The notes below the pieces were generated by a model. The model ran no database searches. It was not told the DNA's origin and saw nothing but the letters and a program-made list of their open reading frames with translations. Source: an uncultured Algibacter sp. (GTDB lineage: Bacteria > Bacteroidota > Bacteroidia > Flavobacteriales > Flavobacteriaceae). From it: a stretch of 64,000 bases of DNA. Shown here in pieces: positions 1 through 9,788 of this stretch. Both the position numbers and the translations under genes were made by a program. Location of the stretch: NCBI RefSeq assembly GCF_947487575.1, contig NZ_CANKXG010000004.1, positions 62,001 to 126,000 on the forward strand, in the 5' to 3' direction. The stretch's first letter is position 1; the number at the start of each line of letters is the position of its first letter.

Positions 1-71
1 CTCTTTTTCATAGACAATTTTAGCGGGAATTACTAATGTTTGCCTACAATCAACAAACCAAACTAATTTTA

Positions 72-1478
72 TTAATTAGACGGTAGTAATACTTTATCAA
101 TAACATGAACAACACCATTTGTTGCATGTACATTTAGTAAAGAAGTAACCAACCCTGCTGGAGTTGATCCTGCTGCATCCTGAATAGTTAAAGTATCTAA
201 GTCAATTGTTACGTTTTGTCCATTTAACATAGGAGCTTGTAAATCATCAGTCAAATCTGTTGAAAAGATATACACGCTTGGCTCAACTACATGATGAGTC
301 AATATTGCTACTAGAACACTTGCATCTGTGGCATTAATTGCATCAACATTAGCAAAACCAGCATCCATAAATGCAGCATCTGTTGGGGCAAAAACTGTAA
401 ATGGACCTGCAGTACCAAAAGTATCACCTAAACCAGCTTGAGCTAATGCCGCAGCTAACATTGTAAATTCAGCAGGATTGCCTCCAGCAAGACTAGCTAC
501 TATATCATTAATGGTATTAGTCGGTGGAATTAAAGTTCTGTCAATAACATGAACGACACCATTAGACCCAGTAATGTCTGTTGCTGTTACCATAGTTGTT
601 CCATTTATTGAAACTGCTCCTCCTGCATTTGTAATGTATATATTTCCTCCTAAAGTAGAAACTTCAGCAGCTGCTATACCTGAATCAGGGAGCATAGATT
701 GCATAATAGTACCATCAACAACGTGATAAGCTAAAACAGTATCAACAATGTCTGCTACGTCTGCTAAATCTGTTATTCCAGCAGCAGTAAATGCATCGTT
801 AGTAGGAGCAAAAAGAGTTAAACCACTATCACCTGGGCCATTACTTAATAAAAGCTCTAATATACTTGGGTCGGCTGCAAGAACTGCCTCAATAAGTGTC
901 GTAAAGTTTTTATTAAAATAAGCTGGTGCTACAATAGTTCCAACTATAGGTAACATTGATGGCGGTACAAGTACACTATTAATTACATGAACTACACCAT
1001 TTGTTGCTAAACCATCTACAGCAATAACTTGAGCGCTATCTATAAATACGCCATTAGAATCTGCAACAACGTCAACAGTTTCGCCACCAGCCATTGTAAT
1101 GGTGCCAGATGTTACGTCACTAGCTTCTAAAGCTGCTGAAGCAAAAACATGATGCTGCAAAACACTTTTAAGTACATCTTCTGGAATATCATCAATAGAT
1201 GTTTGTCCTATGGCGCCAAGTAAGTCAGCAAAAGCCGTATTGTTTGGAGCAAAAACTGTATAAGTTCCATTTCCGCTTAATAAATCAACTAAGTCTGGAT
1301 ATTTTACTAAGGCAGTAACTAAGCTAGAAAGTTCTGGTGTAGCTTGTGCAAGTTCTACAATGCTGTTTGTAGGTTCAAATTCAATTGTGCTATCGTCATC
1401 ATCATTACTACATGATGTAATTGTAAGCACTGAAAATAATATTATAGCAAATTTTTTCATGGGATTTAAATTTTTCAT
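72..1478 (-). CDS. Lipoprotein with three fasciclin (FAS1) domains
   Basis: Probable surface or periplasmic lipoprotein with an adhesion-type role; the ligand is unknown. The N-terminus has a short hydrophobic signal ending in ITSC followed by SNDDDD, a lipobox plus an acidic stretch typical of exported Bacteroidota lipoproteins (Cys23 from the first Met). Three FAS1 units follow at about residues 38-172, 180-316 and 318-468; each carries a TVFAPxxxAF-like box and ends in NGVVHVI. There is no type IX sorting tail, so Lol-type lipoprotein export is inferred. A second Met at residue 7 (position 1460) is an equally good start and gives a more standard signal peptide. The family is clear; the biological role is not. 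Confidence 0.9.
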   Translation of the reverse strand: MKNLNPMKKFAIILFSVLTITSCSNDDDDSTIEFEPTNSIVELAQATPELSSLVTALVKYPDLVDLLSGNGTYTVFAPNNTAFADLLGAIGQTSIDDIPEDVLKSVLQHHVFASAALEASDVTSGTITMAGGETVDVVADSNGVFIDSAQVIAVDGLATNGVVHVINSVLVPPSMLPIVGTIVAPAYFNKNFTTLIEAVLAADPSILELLLSNGPGDSGLTLFAPTNDAFTAAGITDLADVADIVDTVLAYHVVDGTIMQSMLPDSGIAAAEVSTLGGNIYITNAGGAVSINGTTMVTATDITGSNGVVHVIDRTLIPPTNTINDIVASLAGGNPAEFTMLAAALAQAGLGDTFGTAGPFTVFAPTDAAFMDAGFANVDAINATDASVLVAILTHHVVEPSVYIFSTDLTDDLQAPMLNGQNVTIDLDTLTIQDAAGSTPAGLVTSLLNVHATNGVVHVIDKVLLPSN

Positions 1479-1630
1479 TTTTCAAAAGTTTTATGTTTGT
1501 TTAACAAATATATAAAATAATTAAACAAAATATCAAATTATGTTTAATATTTTTATAAATAAATTAAACAAAATGTATTTCGTCGATTATTTCATTTTTT
1601 TAATTAATCACAGAATCTTACAATATTATG

Positions 1631-1638
1631 TATCTTTG
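1631..1638 (+). promoter_or_regulatory. Candidate -7 box (TATCTTTG) of mnmA
   Basis: TATCTTTG fits the Bacteroidota -7 consensus TAnnTTTG and lies 14 bases before the mnmA start, which would give a leader of roughly ten bases. No TTG is found at the usual 20-base spacing upstream, so this rests on one box only. Confidence 0.45.
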
Positions 1639-1652
1639 TGCACTAATTTTTA

Positions 1653-2843
1653 ATGATGAAACGAGTAATTATTGGTCTTTCAGGAGGTGTGGATTCTAGC
1701 GTTGCTGCTTATTTATTAAAGGAGCAAGGTTATGAGGTAATTGGCTTGTTTATGAAAAACTGGCATGATGACTCTGTAACTATATCTAATGAGTGTCCAT
1801 GGTTAGATGATAGTAATGATGCTATGCTAGTAGCTGAAAAATTAGGTATTCCTTTTCAAACTGTCGATTTAAGCGAACAATATAAAGAACGCATTGTTGA
1901 TTATATGTTCGATGAATATAAGAAAGGTAGAACACCAAACCCAGATGTACTTTGTAATAGAGAGATTAAGTTTGATGTGTTCATGAAAATAGCTTTAGAG
2001 CTTGGAGCAGATTATGTAGCTACGGGTCATTATTGCAGAAAAGGGACTATTCAAAAAGATAGTAAAGATGTCTATCAACTTTTAGCTGGTGCAGATAATA
2101 ATAAAGACCAGTCGTATTTTTTATGCCAATTATCTCAAGAGCAATTATCAAAAGCCTTATTTCCAATTGGTGAGTTAACAAAGCCAGAAGTTAGAGCTAT
2201 TGCAACAAAACTTGATTTGGTTACTGCGGAGAAAAAAGATTCTCAAGGACTGTGTTTTATTGGTAAAGTGAAATTACCAGATTTTCTACAGCAACAACTA
2301 AAACCAAAAGAAGGTGTTATTGTGGAGGTTCCGAGTGAACAAGATATTTACAACTATATTCAAACTGAATTTAATTCTGAAGAAGAAAAATTAGAATATT
2401 TGTCTCGTAAAATAGAATATAAAATGGATTCTGGTAAAATAGTAGGTAAGCATCAAGGTGCCCATTATTTCACAAAAGGACAAAGAAAAGGTCTTGGAGT
2501 AGGCGGCACAGTTGAACCTTTATTTGTAATTGATACAGATGTAGATGATAATGTGATTTACACTGGTCAAGGAAAAACACACCCTGGATTATACAAAAAA
2601 GCACTATTTGTTAGTAATGAAGAATTGCATTGGATTCGTGAAGATTTGGAGTTACAAATTGATGCAACCATGCAAGTTAAAGCTAGAATTCGTTATCGAC
2701 AAACTCTAGAAAATGCTACACTTCATAAAGTAAATAGTGGTTTATATGTTGAATTTGAAAATTTTCAGTCAGCAATTACCGAGGGTCAGTTTGTTGCTTG
2801 GTATCTAAATGATGAACTTATAGGTTCGGGAGTAATTTCATAA
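1653..2843 (+). CDS. mnmA: tRNA-specific 2-thiouridylase MnmA
   Basis: Makes the 2-thio group of 5-methylaminomethyl-2-thiouridine at wobble position 34 of Lys, Glu and Gln tRNAs, in the cytoplasm. The PP-loop SGGVDSS is at residues 10-16. The two catalytic cysteines are visible: Cys101 in DVLCNRE and Cys201 in GLCFIGK. The 396-residue length is somewhat above the usual 360-370 because of an insert at about 215-255 rich in Glu and Lys, as is common in Bacteroidota. Two adjacent Met codons (1653 and 1656) are possible starts. The subtilase gene begins 25 bases after the stop, so the two may be co-transcribed, although their functions look unrelated. Confidence 0.96.
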   Translation: MMKRVIIGLSGGVDSSVAAYLLKEQGYEVIGLFMKNWHDDSVTISNECPWLDDSNDAMLVAEKLGIPFQTVDLSEQYKERIVDYMFDEYKKGRTPNPDVLCNREIKFDVFMKIALELGADYVATGHYCRKGTIQKDSKDVYQLLAGADNNKDQSYFLCQLSQEQLSKALFPIGELTKPEVRAIATKLDLVTAEKKDSQGLCFIGKVKLPDFLQQQLKPKEGVIVEVPSEQDIYNYIQTEFNSEEEKLEYLSRKIEYKMDSGKIVGKHQGAHYFTKGQRKGLGVGGTVEPLFVIDTDVDDNVIYTGQGKTHPGLYKKALFVSNEELHWIREDLELQIDATMQVKARIRYRQTLENATLHKVNSGLYVEFENFQSAITEGQFVAWYLNDELIGSGVIS

Positions 2844-2868
2844 CTTAGCATTGCTTAATCGCTATGTT

Positions 2869-4485
2869 ATGAAAAAATCAATACTACTATTTTTTGTTTT
2901 TATCAGTTTCAGTGTATTTGCACAAATTGAAGACGCTTGGGTTTATTTAACAGATAAACAAAATGTTACAGCTTCAATAAACAATCCAATAAGTATTCTT
3001 ACCCAAAAAGCTATTGATAGAAAAAATAAACATGGTGTAACTATTGATGCTAGAGATGTTCCTGTTAATGAGATTTATATAACGCAATTAAAAAATGCTA
3101 CAGGGATAACAGTTTTGGCCAAATCTAAATGGTTTAATGCTGTTCATGTAAGAGGTATTGAGACAGATATCCAAGCTTTAACAGATTTAAGTTTTGTTGA
3201 TACTATTGATTTTGCTGATAAAAGTTTAAACTCAAAGTCTGTTGTTAAAAAAGGAAAGAAAAAAAACCATTCCAAATTAGAAAATACATTTACAATATTT
3301 AATTATGGTGATGCATCCAATCAAATAGAGATGTTTAAAGGAGATGAATTGCATCTTGCTGGTTTTACAGGAACGGGAATGACTGTAGCCATTATGGATT
3401 CAGGTTTTACAAATGTAAATACGATGGCATCGTTTCAAAGATTGCGAGATGCGGGTAATTTATTAGGAAGTTATGATTTTGTAAATCGCGAGGTTAATGT
3501 TTATACGGGGACAAATAGCGATCATGGAACTTTTGTTTTAAGTAATATGGCAGGTTATATTGAAAATGAATTTGTTGGTACAGCACCAGATGCTTCATAT
3601 TATTTATTTATAACAGAGGATGCACCAAACGAAAACCCCGTTGAAGAAAGTTATTGGGTTGAAGCTACTGAACGTGCTGATAGTTTAGGAGTAGATGTAA
3701 TTAATACCTCTTTAGGTTACACAACTTATGATAATCCAAATTATAGTTATACACAAGCCGATATGGATGGTAACTCCGCGTTCATAACTAAAGGGGCAAA
3801 TATTGCTTTTGAAAAAGGCCTTTTGTTGATTACTTCGGCTGGAAATTCTGGTAATGATTCTTGGGGAATAGTTGGAGCACCTGCTGATGCACCTGGTGTT
3901 TTTACAGTTGGAGCAGTTAAAGCAAATGGAGATTATGCTAATTTTAGCTCTAAAGGAAATGTTACGCAACCAAACAATAAACCAGATGTTGTTGCACAGG
4001 GTCAAGCAAGTTATGTTATTGGACCAGATGATGTAATTAGAACATTAAATGGTACATCATTTAGTTCCCCAATTTTAGCAGGAGGAATAGTTTGTTTATG
4101 GCAAGCACGCCCTCTAGATACAAATACAGAAATTATGGATTTGGTAAGACAATTTTCTTCTCAATCCTCAAATCCTGATTATTCTATTGGCTATGGTATA
4201 CCAGATTTAGAAATGGCTTTAAGTTTTTTGTCATTAAACTCTGATATAAATGAAAACATTAAAATATATCCTAATCCTGTAAAAGATAAGCTCTATTTAG
4301 AGTTACCTTCAGAAGAAAATATAATTTCATTAAGAGTATTTGATATTCTTGGAAAAGAGGTTGAAGCAAATAGTTTTTCAAAAACTAATAAAGAGATTAA
4401 TTTAAAGCAATTATCCAAAGGTCTGTATATATTCAAATTAACAAGTAATACAATTTCCAAAACCTTTAAAATCGTTAAGCAATAA
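2869..4485 (+). CDS. Secreted subtilisin-like (S8) serine protease with type IX sorting domain
   Basis: Exported serine endopeptidase of the subtilase family. I start it at the ATG at 2869 because that gives a clean signal peptide (MKKSILLFFVF...FAQ); a TTG at 2851 would add six residues. Numbered from 2869, the catalytic triad is Asp177 (IMDSG), His219 (SDHGT) and Ser397 (NGTSFSSP), with oxyanion Asn326 in SAGNSG. A propeptide-like region covers about 20-140. The C-terminal 75 residues begin with IYPNP and continue with a YIFKL-type strand, the pattern of the type A T9SS sorting domain, so the mature enzyme should pass the outer membrane and be anchored or released. The stop overlaps the next start by one base. 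Confidence 0.92.
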   Translation: MKKSILLFFVFISFSVFAQIEDAWVYLTDKQNVTASINNPISILTQKAIDRKNKHGVTIDARDVPVNEIYITQLKNATGITVLAKSKWFNAVHVRGIETDIQALTDLSFVDTIDFADKSLNSKSVVKKGKKKNHSKLENTFTIFNYGDASNQIEMFKGDELHLAGFTGTGMTVAIMDSGFTNVNTMASFQRLRDAGNLLGSYDFVNREVNVYTGTNSDHGTFVLSNMAGYIENEFVGTAPDASYYLFITEDAPNENPVEESYWVEATERADSLGVDVINTSLGYTTYDNPNYSYTQADMDGNSAFITKGANIAFEKGLLLITSAGNSGNDSWGIVGAPADAPGVFTVGAVKANGDYANFSSKGNVTQPNNKPDVVAQGQASYVIGPDDVIRTLNGTSFSSPILAGGIVCLWQARPLDTNTEIMDLVRQFSSQSSNPDYSIGYGIPDLEMALSFLSLNSDINENIKIYPNPVKDKLYLELPSEENIISLRVFDILGKEVEANSFSKTNKEINLKQLSKGLYIFKLTSNTISKTFKIVKQ

Positions 4486-5426
4486 TGTCAAATAGAATTA
4501 CTGAACTTTTCAATATAAAGTTTCCTATTATACAAGCAGGTATGATTTGGAATAGTGGTTGGCGATTAGCTTCCGCATCTAGTAACTCTGGAATTTTAGG
4601 ACTTATTGGAGCAGGTTCTATGTACCCAGAAATATTGCGTGAGCATATTCAGAAATGTAAAAAGGCTACTAACAAACCTTTTGGTGTTAATGTACCTATG
4701 TTGTATCCAAATATTCAAGAAATTATGGATATAATAATTGAAGAAGGTGTAAAGATTGTTTTTACTTCCGCAGGAAACCCTAAAGTCTGGACTTCTTGGT
4801 TGAAAGAACAAGGTATTATTGTAGTACATGTTGTAAGTAGTTTAAAATTTGCATTAAAGGCTCAAGAAGCAGGAGTTGATGCCATTGTCGCCGAAGGTTT
4901 TGAAGCTGGAGGACATAACGGAAGAGATGAAACTACAACACTAACCTTAATACCTATAGTAAAAGAACATATTAAAATACCCTTAATAGCTGCAGGAGGA
5001 ATAGCTACAGGTAAAGCAATGTTGGCAACTATGGTTTTAGGGGCAGATGGCGTACAAATAGGAAGCCGATTTGTAGCTAGTGAAGAAAGTTCCGCTCATG
5101 ATGCATTTAAAAATTTAGTTGTTCAGTCTAAAGAAGGGGATACTCAATTAACTTTAAAAGAATTAGCGCCGGTTAGATTAATAAAAAACGAATTCTATAA
5201 TCAAGTTCAAGATTTATATAAGTTCAGTCCAACACTAGAGCAACTTAAACAATTATTAGGTAGAGCAAGAGCAAAACGTGGTATGTTTGAAGGTGATTTA
5301 AAGGAAGGCGAATTAGAAATTGGTCAAATTTCTGGATTGATTCATGATGTAAAGCCAGTAGCAGAAATTGTAGAGGGTATTGTAAAGGAATTTGAATTAT
5401 CTAAGAAAGAAATTGTAAATATTTAA
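4485..5426 (+). CDS. Nitronate monooxygenase / 2-nitropropane dioxygenase-like FMN protein
   Basis: TIM-barrel flavoprotein of the nitronate monooxygenase/FabK superfamily. It begins with FPIIQAGMIWNSG, a variant of the conserved PIIQAPM start of this family, and has the phosphate-binding segments EGFEAGGHNG (about 140-150), IAAGGIATG and GADGVQIGSRF. Known members oxidise alkyl nitronates with FMN, and related FabK enzymes reduce enoyl-ACP; the sequence alone does not decide between them. At 313 residues it is complete. It shares one base with the preceding protease stop (TAATG), which suggests translational coupling. A hairpin about 30 bases after the stop probably ends the mnmA-protease-monooxygenase unit. 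Confidence 0.85.
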   Translation: MSNRITELFNIKFPIIQAGMIWNSGWRLASASSNSGILGLIGAGSMYPEILREHIQKCKKATNKPFGVNVPMLYPNIQEIMDIIIEEGVKIVFTSAGNPKVWTSWLKEQGIIVVHVVSSLKFALKAQEAGVDAIVAEGFEAGGHNGRDETTTLTLIPIVKEHIKIPLIAAGGIATGKAMLATMVLGADGVQIGSRFVASEESSAHDAFKNLVVQSKEGDTQLTLKELAPVRLIKNEFYNQVQDLYKFSPTLEQLKQLLGRARAKRGMFEGDLKEGELEIGQISGLIHDVKPVAEIVEGIVKEFELSKKEIVNI

Positions 5427-5454
5427 AAGAATATTTTTAAATAATTGATGAAAT

Positions 5455-5492
5455 AAAAAAGGAGGAAATTAAATTCCCTCCCTTTCTTTTTT
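5455..5492 (+). terminator. Rho-independent-type terminator after the nitronate monooxygenase gene
   Basis: An A-rich run leads into GGAGGAAATT and then AATTCCCTCC followed by a T-rich tract, giving an imperfect stem-loop about 30 bases after the stop at 5426. The rest of the 285-base gap up to 5711 shows no gene. Confidence 0.6.
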
Positions 5493-5699
5493 AGAAACCA
5501 GCACTAATTTTAATCCCTATAAATGAAGCTTACGTTTCTATACTACTGAGAACTTAGGGAAAACGATTTGGAACATCGCGAATGTAATATATTACTTCAA
5601 TTTATATGAGAAAAATTACAAATAATTATTAACATTTGTTAATAATTCATAAAATCAAAAAGATTGCTTGCAAATTATTAAAAGATAAAAGTGATATAG

Positions 5700-5707
5700 T
5701 ACTTTTG
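5700..5707 (+). promoter_or_regulatory. Candidate -7 box (TACTTTTG) of the MATE gene
   Basis: TACTTTTG matches TAnnTTTG and ends only five bases before the ATG at 5712. If it is used, transcription would start at or next to the start codon, giving a leaderless message. There is no TTG at consensus spacing upstream, so confidence is limited. Confidence 0.4.
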
Positions 5708-5711
5708 TTCA

Positions 5712-7091
5712 ATGCAATTTTCAAATTACACAAAAGAGTTTAAATATAATTGGCAATTAGCTGCACCAGTAATGCTGGGTATGCTTGGTCATACTTTTGT
5801 TAGTTTTGTGGATAATATTATGGTAGGGCAACTTGGAACAGCTGAATTGGCCGCAGTATCATTAGGGAATAGTTTCATGTTCATTGCCATGTCTTTAGGA
5901 ATTGGTTTTTCTACAGCCATTACACCTTTAACTGCTGAAGCAGATTCGGCTCAAGATTTTGTTAAGGGAAAATCTTCGTTTAAACATGGTTTATTTTTAT
6001 GTACCGTTTTAGGAGTGCTTCTCTTTTTGTTAGTGTTTTTTGCAAAACCACTCATGTATTTAATGAAACAACCAGTTGAGGTTGTTGAGTTAGCGATTCC
6101 TTATTTAGATTTGGTAGCATTTTCATTAATTCCATTAATTATTTTTCAAGGGTTTAAACAATTTAGTGATGGGCTGTCAATGACTAAATACCCAATGTAT
6201 GCTACGCTTCTGGGTAATATTATTAATATTGTTTTAAACTATGTGTTGATTTTTGGAAAGTTTGGTTTTCCAGAAATGGGAATAGTTGGGGCAGCTTATG
6301 GAACCTTAGCTTCTAGAATTATAATGGTTGGCTATTTATGGTATTTATTAAAAGGGAAAGAAAAGTCAAAAACCTTTGTAACAAATATTAAATTCTTTGT
6401 GCTAGATAAATTGATGATTAAAAAAATCATCAACTTAGGAGCACCTAGCGCCATGCAAATGTTTTTTGAAGTCGCCATTTTTACAGCTGCTATTTGGCTT
6501 AGTGGTTTACTGGGTAAAAACCCGCAAGCAGCAAATCAAATTGCATTAAATTTAAGTTCAATGACTTTTATGGTAGCCATGGGGTTAAGCGTTGCAGCAA
6601 TGATTAGAGTTGGTAACCAAAAAGGGTTAAAGGCGTATTTTGAATTGCGTAGAATAGCCTTTTCTTTATTTTTAATGGGAACATTATTAGCTATTGGTTT
6701 CGCCTTAGTTTTCTTTGTGTTGCATGATTACCTACCAAAAATATATGTTAATTATGATGATGCAGAAAACTTAGTTGATAATATGGAAGTTGTAAGTATA
6801 GCTTCAAAATTATTGATTGCAGCTGCTATTTTTCAAATAAGTGATAGTATTCAAGTTTTAGTTTTGGGAGCTTTAAGAGGATTACAAGATGTTAAAATAC
6901 CTACCATTATTACTTTTATATCGTATTGGTTAGTTGGCTTTCCAATAAGTTGGCTTTTAGGGAAAGAAGATGCTTATGGAAGTTTTGGCATTTGGCTAGG
7001 ATTATTGGCAGGTTTAACAACTGCTGCAATTTTATTATATATTCGGTTTAATTATTTGACTAAAAGATTAATTTTGTCGAACACTAAATAA
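5712..7091 (+). CDS. MATE family multidrug/Na+ efflux transporter
   Basis: Inner-membrane drug/cation antiporter of the MATE family. The 459-residue length and about twelve hydrophobic segments fit the NorM-like branch. It opens with the typical APVMLGMLGHTFVSFVDNIMVGQLG, in which the polar residues between helices 1 and 2 are well conserved (about residues 18-42), and the second half repeats the fold from about residue 235 (INLGAPSAMQMFFEV). Substrate cannot be predicted. A 75-residue small protein gene follows after 8 bases and then a PAP2 phosphatase, so these three may form one transcript. Confidence 0.9.
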   Translation: MQFSNYTKEFKYNWQLAAPVMLGMLGHTFVSFVDNIMVGQLGTAELAAVSLGNSFMFIAMSLGIGFSTAITPLTAEADSAQDFVKGKSSFKHGLFLCTVLGVLLFLLVFFAKPLMYLMKQPVEVVELAIPYLDLVAFSLIPLIIFQGFKQFSDGLSMTKYPMYATLLGNIINIVLNYVLIFGKFGFPEMGIVGAAYGTLASRIIMVGYLWYLLKGKEKSKTFVTNIKFFVLDKLMIKKIINLGAPSAMQMFFEVAIFTAAIWLSGLLGKNPQAANQIALNLSSMTFMVAMGLSVAAMIRVGNQKGLKAYFELRRIAFSLFLMGTLLAIGFALVFFVLHDYLPKIYVNYDDAENLVDNMEVVSIASKLLIAAAIFQISDSIQVLVLGALRGLQDVKIPTIITFISYWLVGFPISWLLGKEDAYGSFGIWLGLLAGLTTAAILLYIRFNYLTKRLILSNTK

Positions 7092-7099
7092 TTTTAAAA

Positions 7100-7327
7100 A
7101 TGAGTATTCCAAAATTTATACTAGGTGATAATACTGAATTTCCAAATGCTATTTACGTTATTCATACTGAGTTTCCTAGGTTTATAATTAATCTTGAAAA
7201 TGATAATGTTGAGTGGTTTGAAGATTTTGATGCTGAGGACCAAAAGGAATTAGAAACCGAAACCGAAACTGCTATAAAAGATGCTACAGCATTTTATGAT
7301 AGTGAAGTAGCTAAATATGATGAGTAA
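7100..7327 (+). CDS. Small acidic conserved-type hypothetical protein
   Basis: A 75-residue soluble acidic protein with no signal peptide or membrane segment. The first half (IPKFILGDNTEFPNAIYVIH) looks like a beta-rich fold with aromatic residues; the second half is an acidic, likely helical stretch (EDFDAEDQKELETETETA). I do not recognise a function. The ATG lies 8 bases after the MATE stop and the gene ends 23 bases before the PAP2 start, so the tight packing argues that it is real and co-expressed. An A-rich stretch before the ATG is the only start signal visible. Confidence 0.75.
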   Translation: MSIPKFILGDNTEFPNAIYVIHTEFPRFIINLENDNVEWFEDFDAEDQKELETETETAIKDATAFYDSEVAKYDE

Positions 7328-7350
7328 AGAGTGAAATTAAGCGTATACAG

Positions 7351-7920
7351 ATGATTGAACAACTTTTAGAATACGATACAGAACTATTCTTGTTTTTGAA
7401 TAATTTAGGTTCTTCAACTTGGGATGAGTTATGGTTGATTATAACAAATAAGTTAACATTTATTCCGTTGTATGCCTTTTTGCTATTTCTGTTGTATAAA
7501 AATTATGGATTAAAATCTATGTTGATTTTTGTGGTTGTGATAGCTTTAATGATAACGTTTACAGACCAAATAACAAATATTTTTAAGCGCACTTTTATGC
7601 GGTCTAGGCCATGTCGTGTAGATGAAATTGCTGATGAAATTAGATATATTGCAGTACGTTGTGGTAAATATGGCTTTTTCTCAGGGCATTCTTCAAACTC
7701 TATGGCAGCGGCAGTTTTTACAGGTCTGTTATTAAAGCCTTACTACAAAAATTTAATTTTTATTTTACTGTTTTGGAGTGCTGTGGTTGCATATAGCAGA
7801 GTTTATGTTGGTGTGCATTACCCAATAGATATTGTTTGCGGAATGACTTTTGGCGCTATTTCTGGGTTTATGTTTTATAAACTTGCTCAGTTTTTACTAA
7901 AGCGATTTGTGACAGTTTAA
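7351..7920 (+). CDS. PAP2-family membrane phosphatase
   Basis: Integral membrane lipid phosphatase of the PAP2/vanadium haloperoxidase superfamily, acting on a lipid phosphate such as undecaprenyl diphosphate, phosphatidylglycerol phosphate or lipid A; the substrate cannot be told from sequence. The three motifs are present: KRTFMRSRP at about residues 85-93, FFSGHSSN at about 109-116 (the usual PSGH with Phe for Pro) and SRVYVGVHYPID at about 150-161. Five to six hydrophobic helices surround them. Its stop codon overlaps the convergent MeaB gene by four bases, so the two transcripts must overlap at the 3' end. Confidence 0.88.
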   Translation: MIEQLLEYDTELFLFLNNLGSSTWDELWLIITNKLTFIPLYAFLLFLLYKNYGLKSMLIFVVVIALMITFTDQITNIFKRTFMRSRPCRVDEIADEIRYIAVRCGKYGFFSGHSSNSMAAAVFTGLLLKPYYKNLIFILLFWSAVVAYSRVYVGVHYPIDIVCGMTFGAISGFMFYKLAQFLLKRFVTV

Positions 7921-8993
7921 TTGTTGAGGTTTAACAAATAATCTGCTGCGGCAAAAGGTGTAGTTTGGTTGTCTTTTAAAAGCTGTATTTGATTTGCTAA
8001 TTCTTTTTTTATTTTTGGCGTATTGAAGAAATCAGATTTTAATTGGTCTTCTATGGTTTGAATAAGCCAAAATTTATTCTGTTCACTTCGTTTCTCATTG
8101 AAAAAGTTGTTTTTTGAAGTCGTTTCAACGTATTCTAAAATACTGTTCCAAATAGAATCAATGCCTTCATTTTTAAGCGCACTGCAAAGCGTAACTTTTG
8201 GTTGCCATTGTGATGATTTTTCAGGGTAGAGGTGAAGTGCTCTATTGAATTCTACTTTAGCTAGTTTAGCTTTTTTTAAATTATCGCCATCGGCTTTGTT
8301 TATGGCAATAGCATCTGCCATTTCAATAATACCGCGTTTTATACCTTGAAGCTCATCACCAGCACCAGCTAATTTTAGTAATAAAAAAAAATCGACCATA
8401 CTATGTACAGTGGTTTCACTTTGACCTACACCAACCGTTTCAATTATAATAATATCAAAACCAGCGGCTTCGCAGAGTATTATGGTTTCTCTAGTTTTTC
8501 TTGCCACTCCACCAAGAGAATCACCTGAAGCAGACGGACGAATAAAAGCATTTTCGTCTTTTACTAAATCTTCCATTCGAGTTTTATCTCCTAGAATACT
8601 ACCTTTGGTTATGTTGCTACTTGGGTCTATGGCTAAAACGGCAACGCGTTTCCTAATAGTTGTTAAGTGTTTTCCAAGGGCTTCAATGAATGTGCTTTTA
8701 CCAACGCCAGGAACGCCTGTAATACCAATTCTAATAGAGTTATTGGCATGTGGTAAGCATGCTTTTAATACTGCGTTGGCTTGTGCTTTATGTTTTTTGT
8801 TTTTACTTTCTACTAAAGTTATGGCCCGACTTAATGCAGTAATATCTTTTTTTAGGATAGATTCTACTAAATTATCTGTGCTAATTTTTGCTTTGCGCTT
8901 ATCTTTAATAGATTCAATAGATGAGGAGTTAGTAATTTCTGAAATAGAAACCCCTTTTTTTTCTTGTAATGCAGATTTTTTTTGTTTTGACAC
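7917..8993 (-). CDS. meaB: Methylmalonyl-CoA mutase-associated GTPase MeaB (ArgK family)
   Basis: G3E-family P-loop GTPase that protects and loads methylmalonyl-CoA mutase with adenosylcobalamin; formerly annotated as an arginine/ornithine transport kinase. Walker A is GVPGVGKS at residues 93-100, followed by AIDPSS, then the GVGQSE segment and the base-specificity motif NKAD. The first 40 residues are Lys/Ser-rich and poorly conserved, so a start further in is possible. The mutase itself is not in this window. The opposite strand contains a 177-residue open frame (8482-9015) that is only a shadow. Confidence 0.92.
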   Translation of the reverse strand: MSKQKKSALQEKKGVSISEITNSSSIESIKDKRKAKISTDNLVESILKKDITALSRAITLVESKNKKHKAQANAVLKACLPHANNSIRIGITGVPGVGKSTFIEALGKHLTTIRKRVAVLAIDPSSNITKGSILGDKTRMEDLVKDENAFIRPSASGDSLGGVARKTRETIILCEAAGFDIIIIETVGVGQSETTVHSMVDFFLLLKLAGAGDELQGIKRGIIEMADAIAINKADGDNLKKAKLAKVEFNRALHLYPEKSSQWQPKVTLCSALKNEGIDSIWNSILEYVETTSKNNFFNEKRSEQNKFWLIQTIEDQLKSDFFNTPKIKKELANQIQLLKDNQTTPFAAADYLLNLNN

Positions 8994-9035
8994 TAGTAGA
9001 TTAATGTTTGTCTAATTTACAATTTTATTTTTTGT

Positions 9036-9066
9036 GAACTATAAACTGACACAGCGACTGGTAACT
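9036..9066. repeat. Degenerate AACTG-nGACTG short repeat, copy 1
   Basis: The spacer between meaB and the DUF2911 gene contains AAACTGACACAGCGACTGG, a version of a motif with recurring CTG/GACTG words also seen at 9851-9881, 20273-20312 and 46518-46544. It is always intergenic and close to gene ends. Confidence 0.5.
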
Positions 9067-9629
9067 TATTTAAGTGGTACCGCAACCTTAACATCATCCC
9101 AAGCCATAGTTAAAAATAGGTTATCTGTAGAATTATCAAAGGCAATGGTAAATTGCTCTACGTGGTTGTTTAGTTTTTGTACAGGAACTTCGATGTTTAA
9201 GGCATCGTAGTTTGGATCCCACATGGGTTTCATTTCGGCATTTACACCCCAAGAATATTGTTTTGAGTTGAAAATGACGTTCCATGTTGAATCTTTTGGA
9301 ACCGTCCAAAGTGTATATTTACCTTTAGCTAATGGCATGCCGTTTACTTGTAGAGGTTTGTTGGTTTCGAAGGTAGTAGCTTCGTTTGCTCCAGTTCGCC
9401 ATACTTGGTTAAAAGGTACTAAAGCCCCAAAAATTTCGCGCTCTTTTCTGTAGGGTCTATTGTAAAACACTTCAAGTTTTAAATCGTTTAGCTTAAATTC
9501 TACGGTATCTTTTGGACTTAAACGTTGCACAAAAATATTTTCTATGAAAGTGGAATATAAAAATAAACCTAATGCTATTAGAGATAGTAAAATTAAGACG
9601 CGTTTTAAGAAGGTGTTCATATATAGCAA
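9066..9629 (-). CDS. DUF2911 domain protein with N-terminal membrane anchor
   Basis: Exported or membrane-anchored protein of the DUF2911 family, common in Bacteroidota and of unknown function. One hydrophobic helix lies at about residues 8-28 and the rest is predicted to be outside the cytoplasm. The family hallmarks are visible: VEVFYNRPYRKEREIFGALVPFNQVWRTGANEATTF near residues 52-88, then GKYTLWTVP and WGVNAEM. The Met at residue 4 (position 9620) is an alternative start. It stands alone, with a repeat-rich gap upstream. Confidence 0.85.
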   Translation of the reverse strand: MLYMNTFLKRVLILLSLIALGLFLYSTFIENIFVQRLSPKDTVEFKLNDLKLEVFYNRPYRKEREIFGALVPFNQVWRTGANEATTFETNKPLQVNGMPLAKGKYTLWTVPKDSTWNVIFNSKQYSWGVNAEMKPMWDPNYDALNIEVPVQKLNNHVEQFTIAFDNSTDNLFLTMAWDDVKVAVPLK

Positions 9630-9788
9630 TTTATTAAGAGCATAAAGATAATTTAAAAGGCATTATTAGTAAAATGCAAACGCTAATTTATTTAGTTTTG
9701 TTGTGAAGAAGTTAGAAGTTAGAAGAGGAAAGTTTGAAGGATGTGAATAGAAACAATTACTCTTAGGTGATTACTCTGCTGAGTTTTT

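Noticed and set aside
3712-4005. 97-codon minus-strand ORF
   Set aside because: Antisense to the catalytic domain of the subtilase.
8482-9015. 177-codon open frame on the plus strand over meaB
   Set aside because: Lies antisense to the conserved GTPase, has the composition of a shadow frame and no recognisable features.
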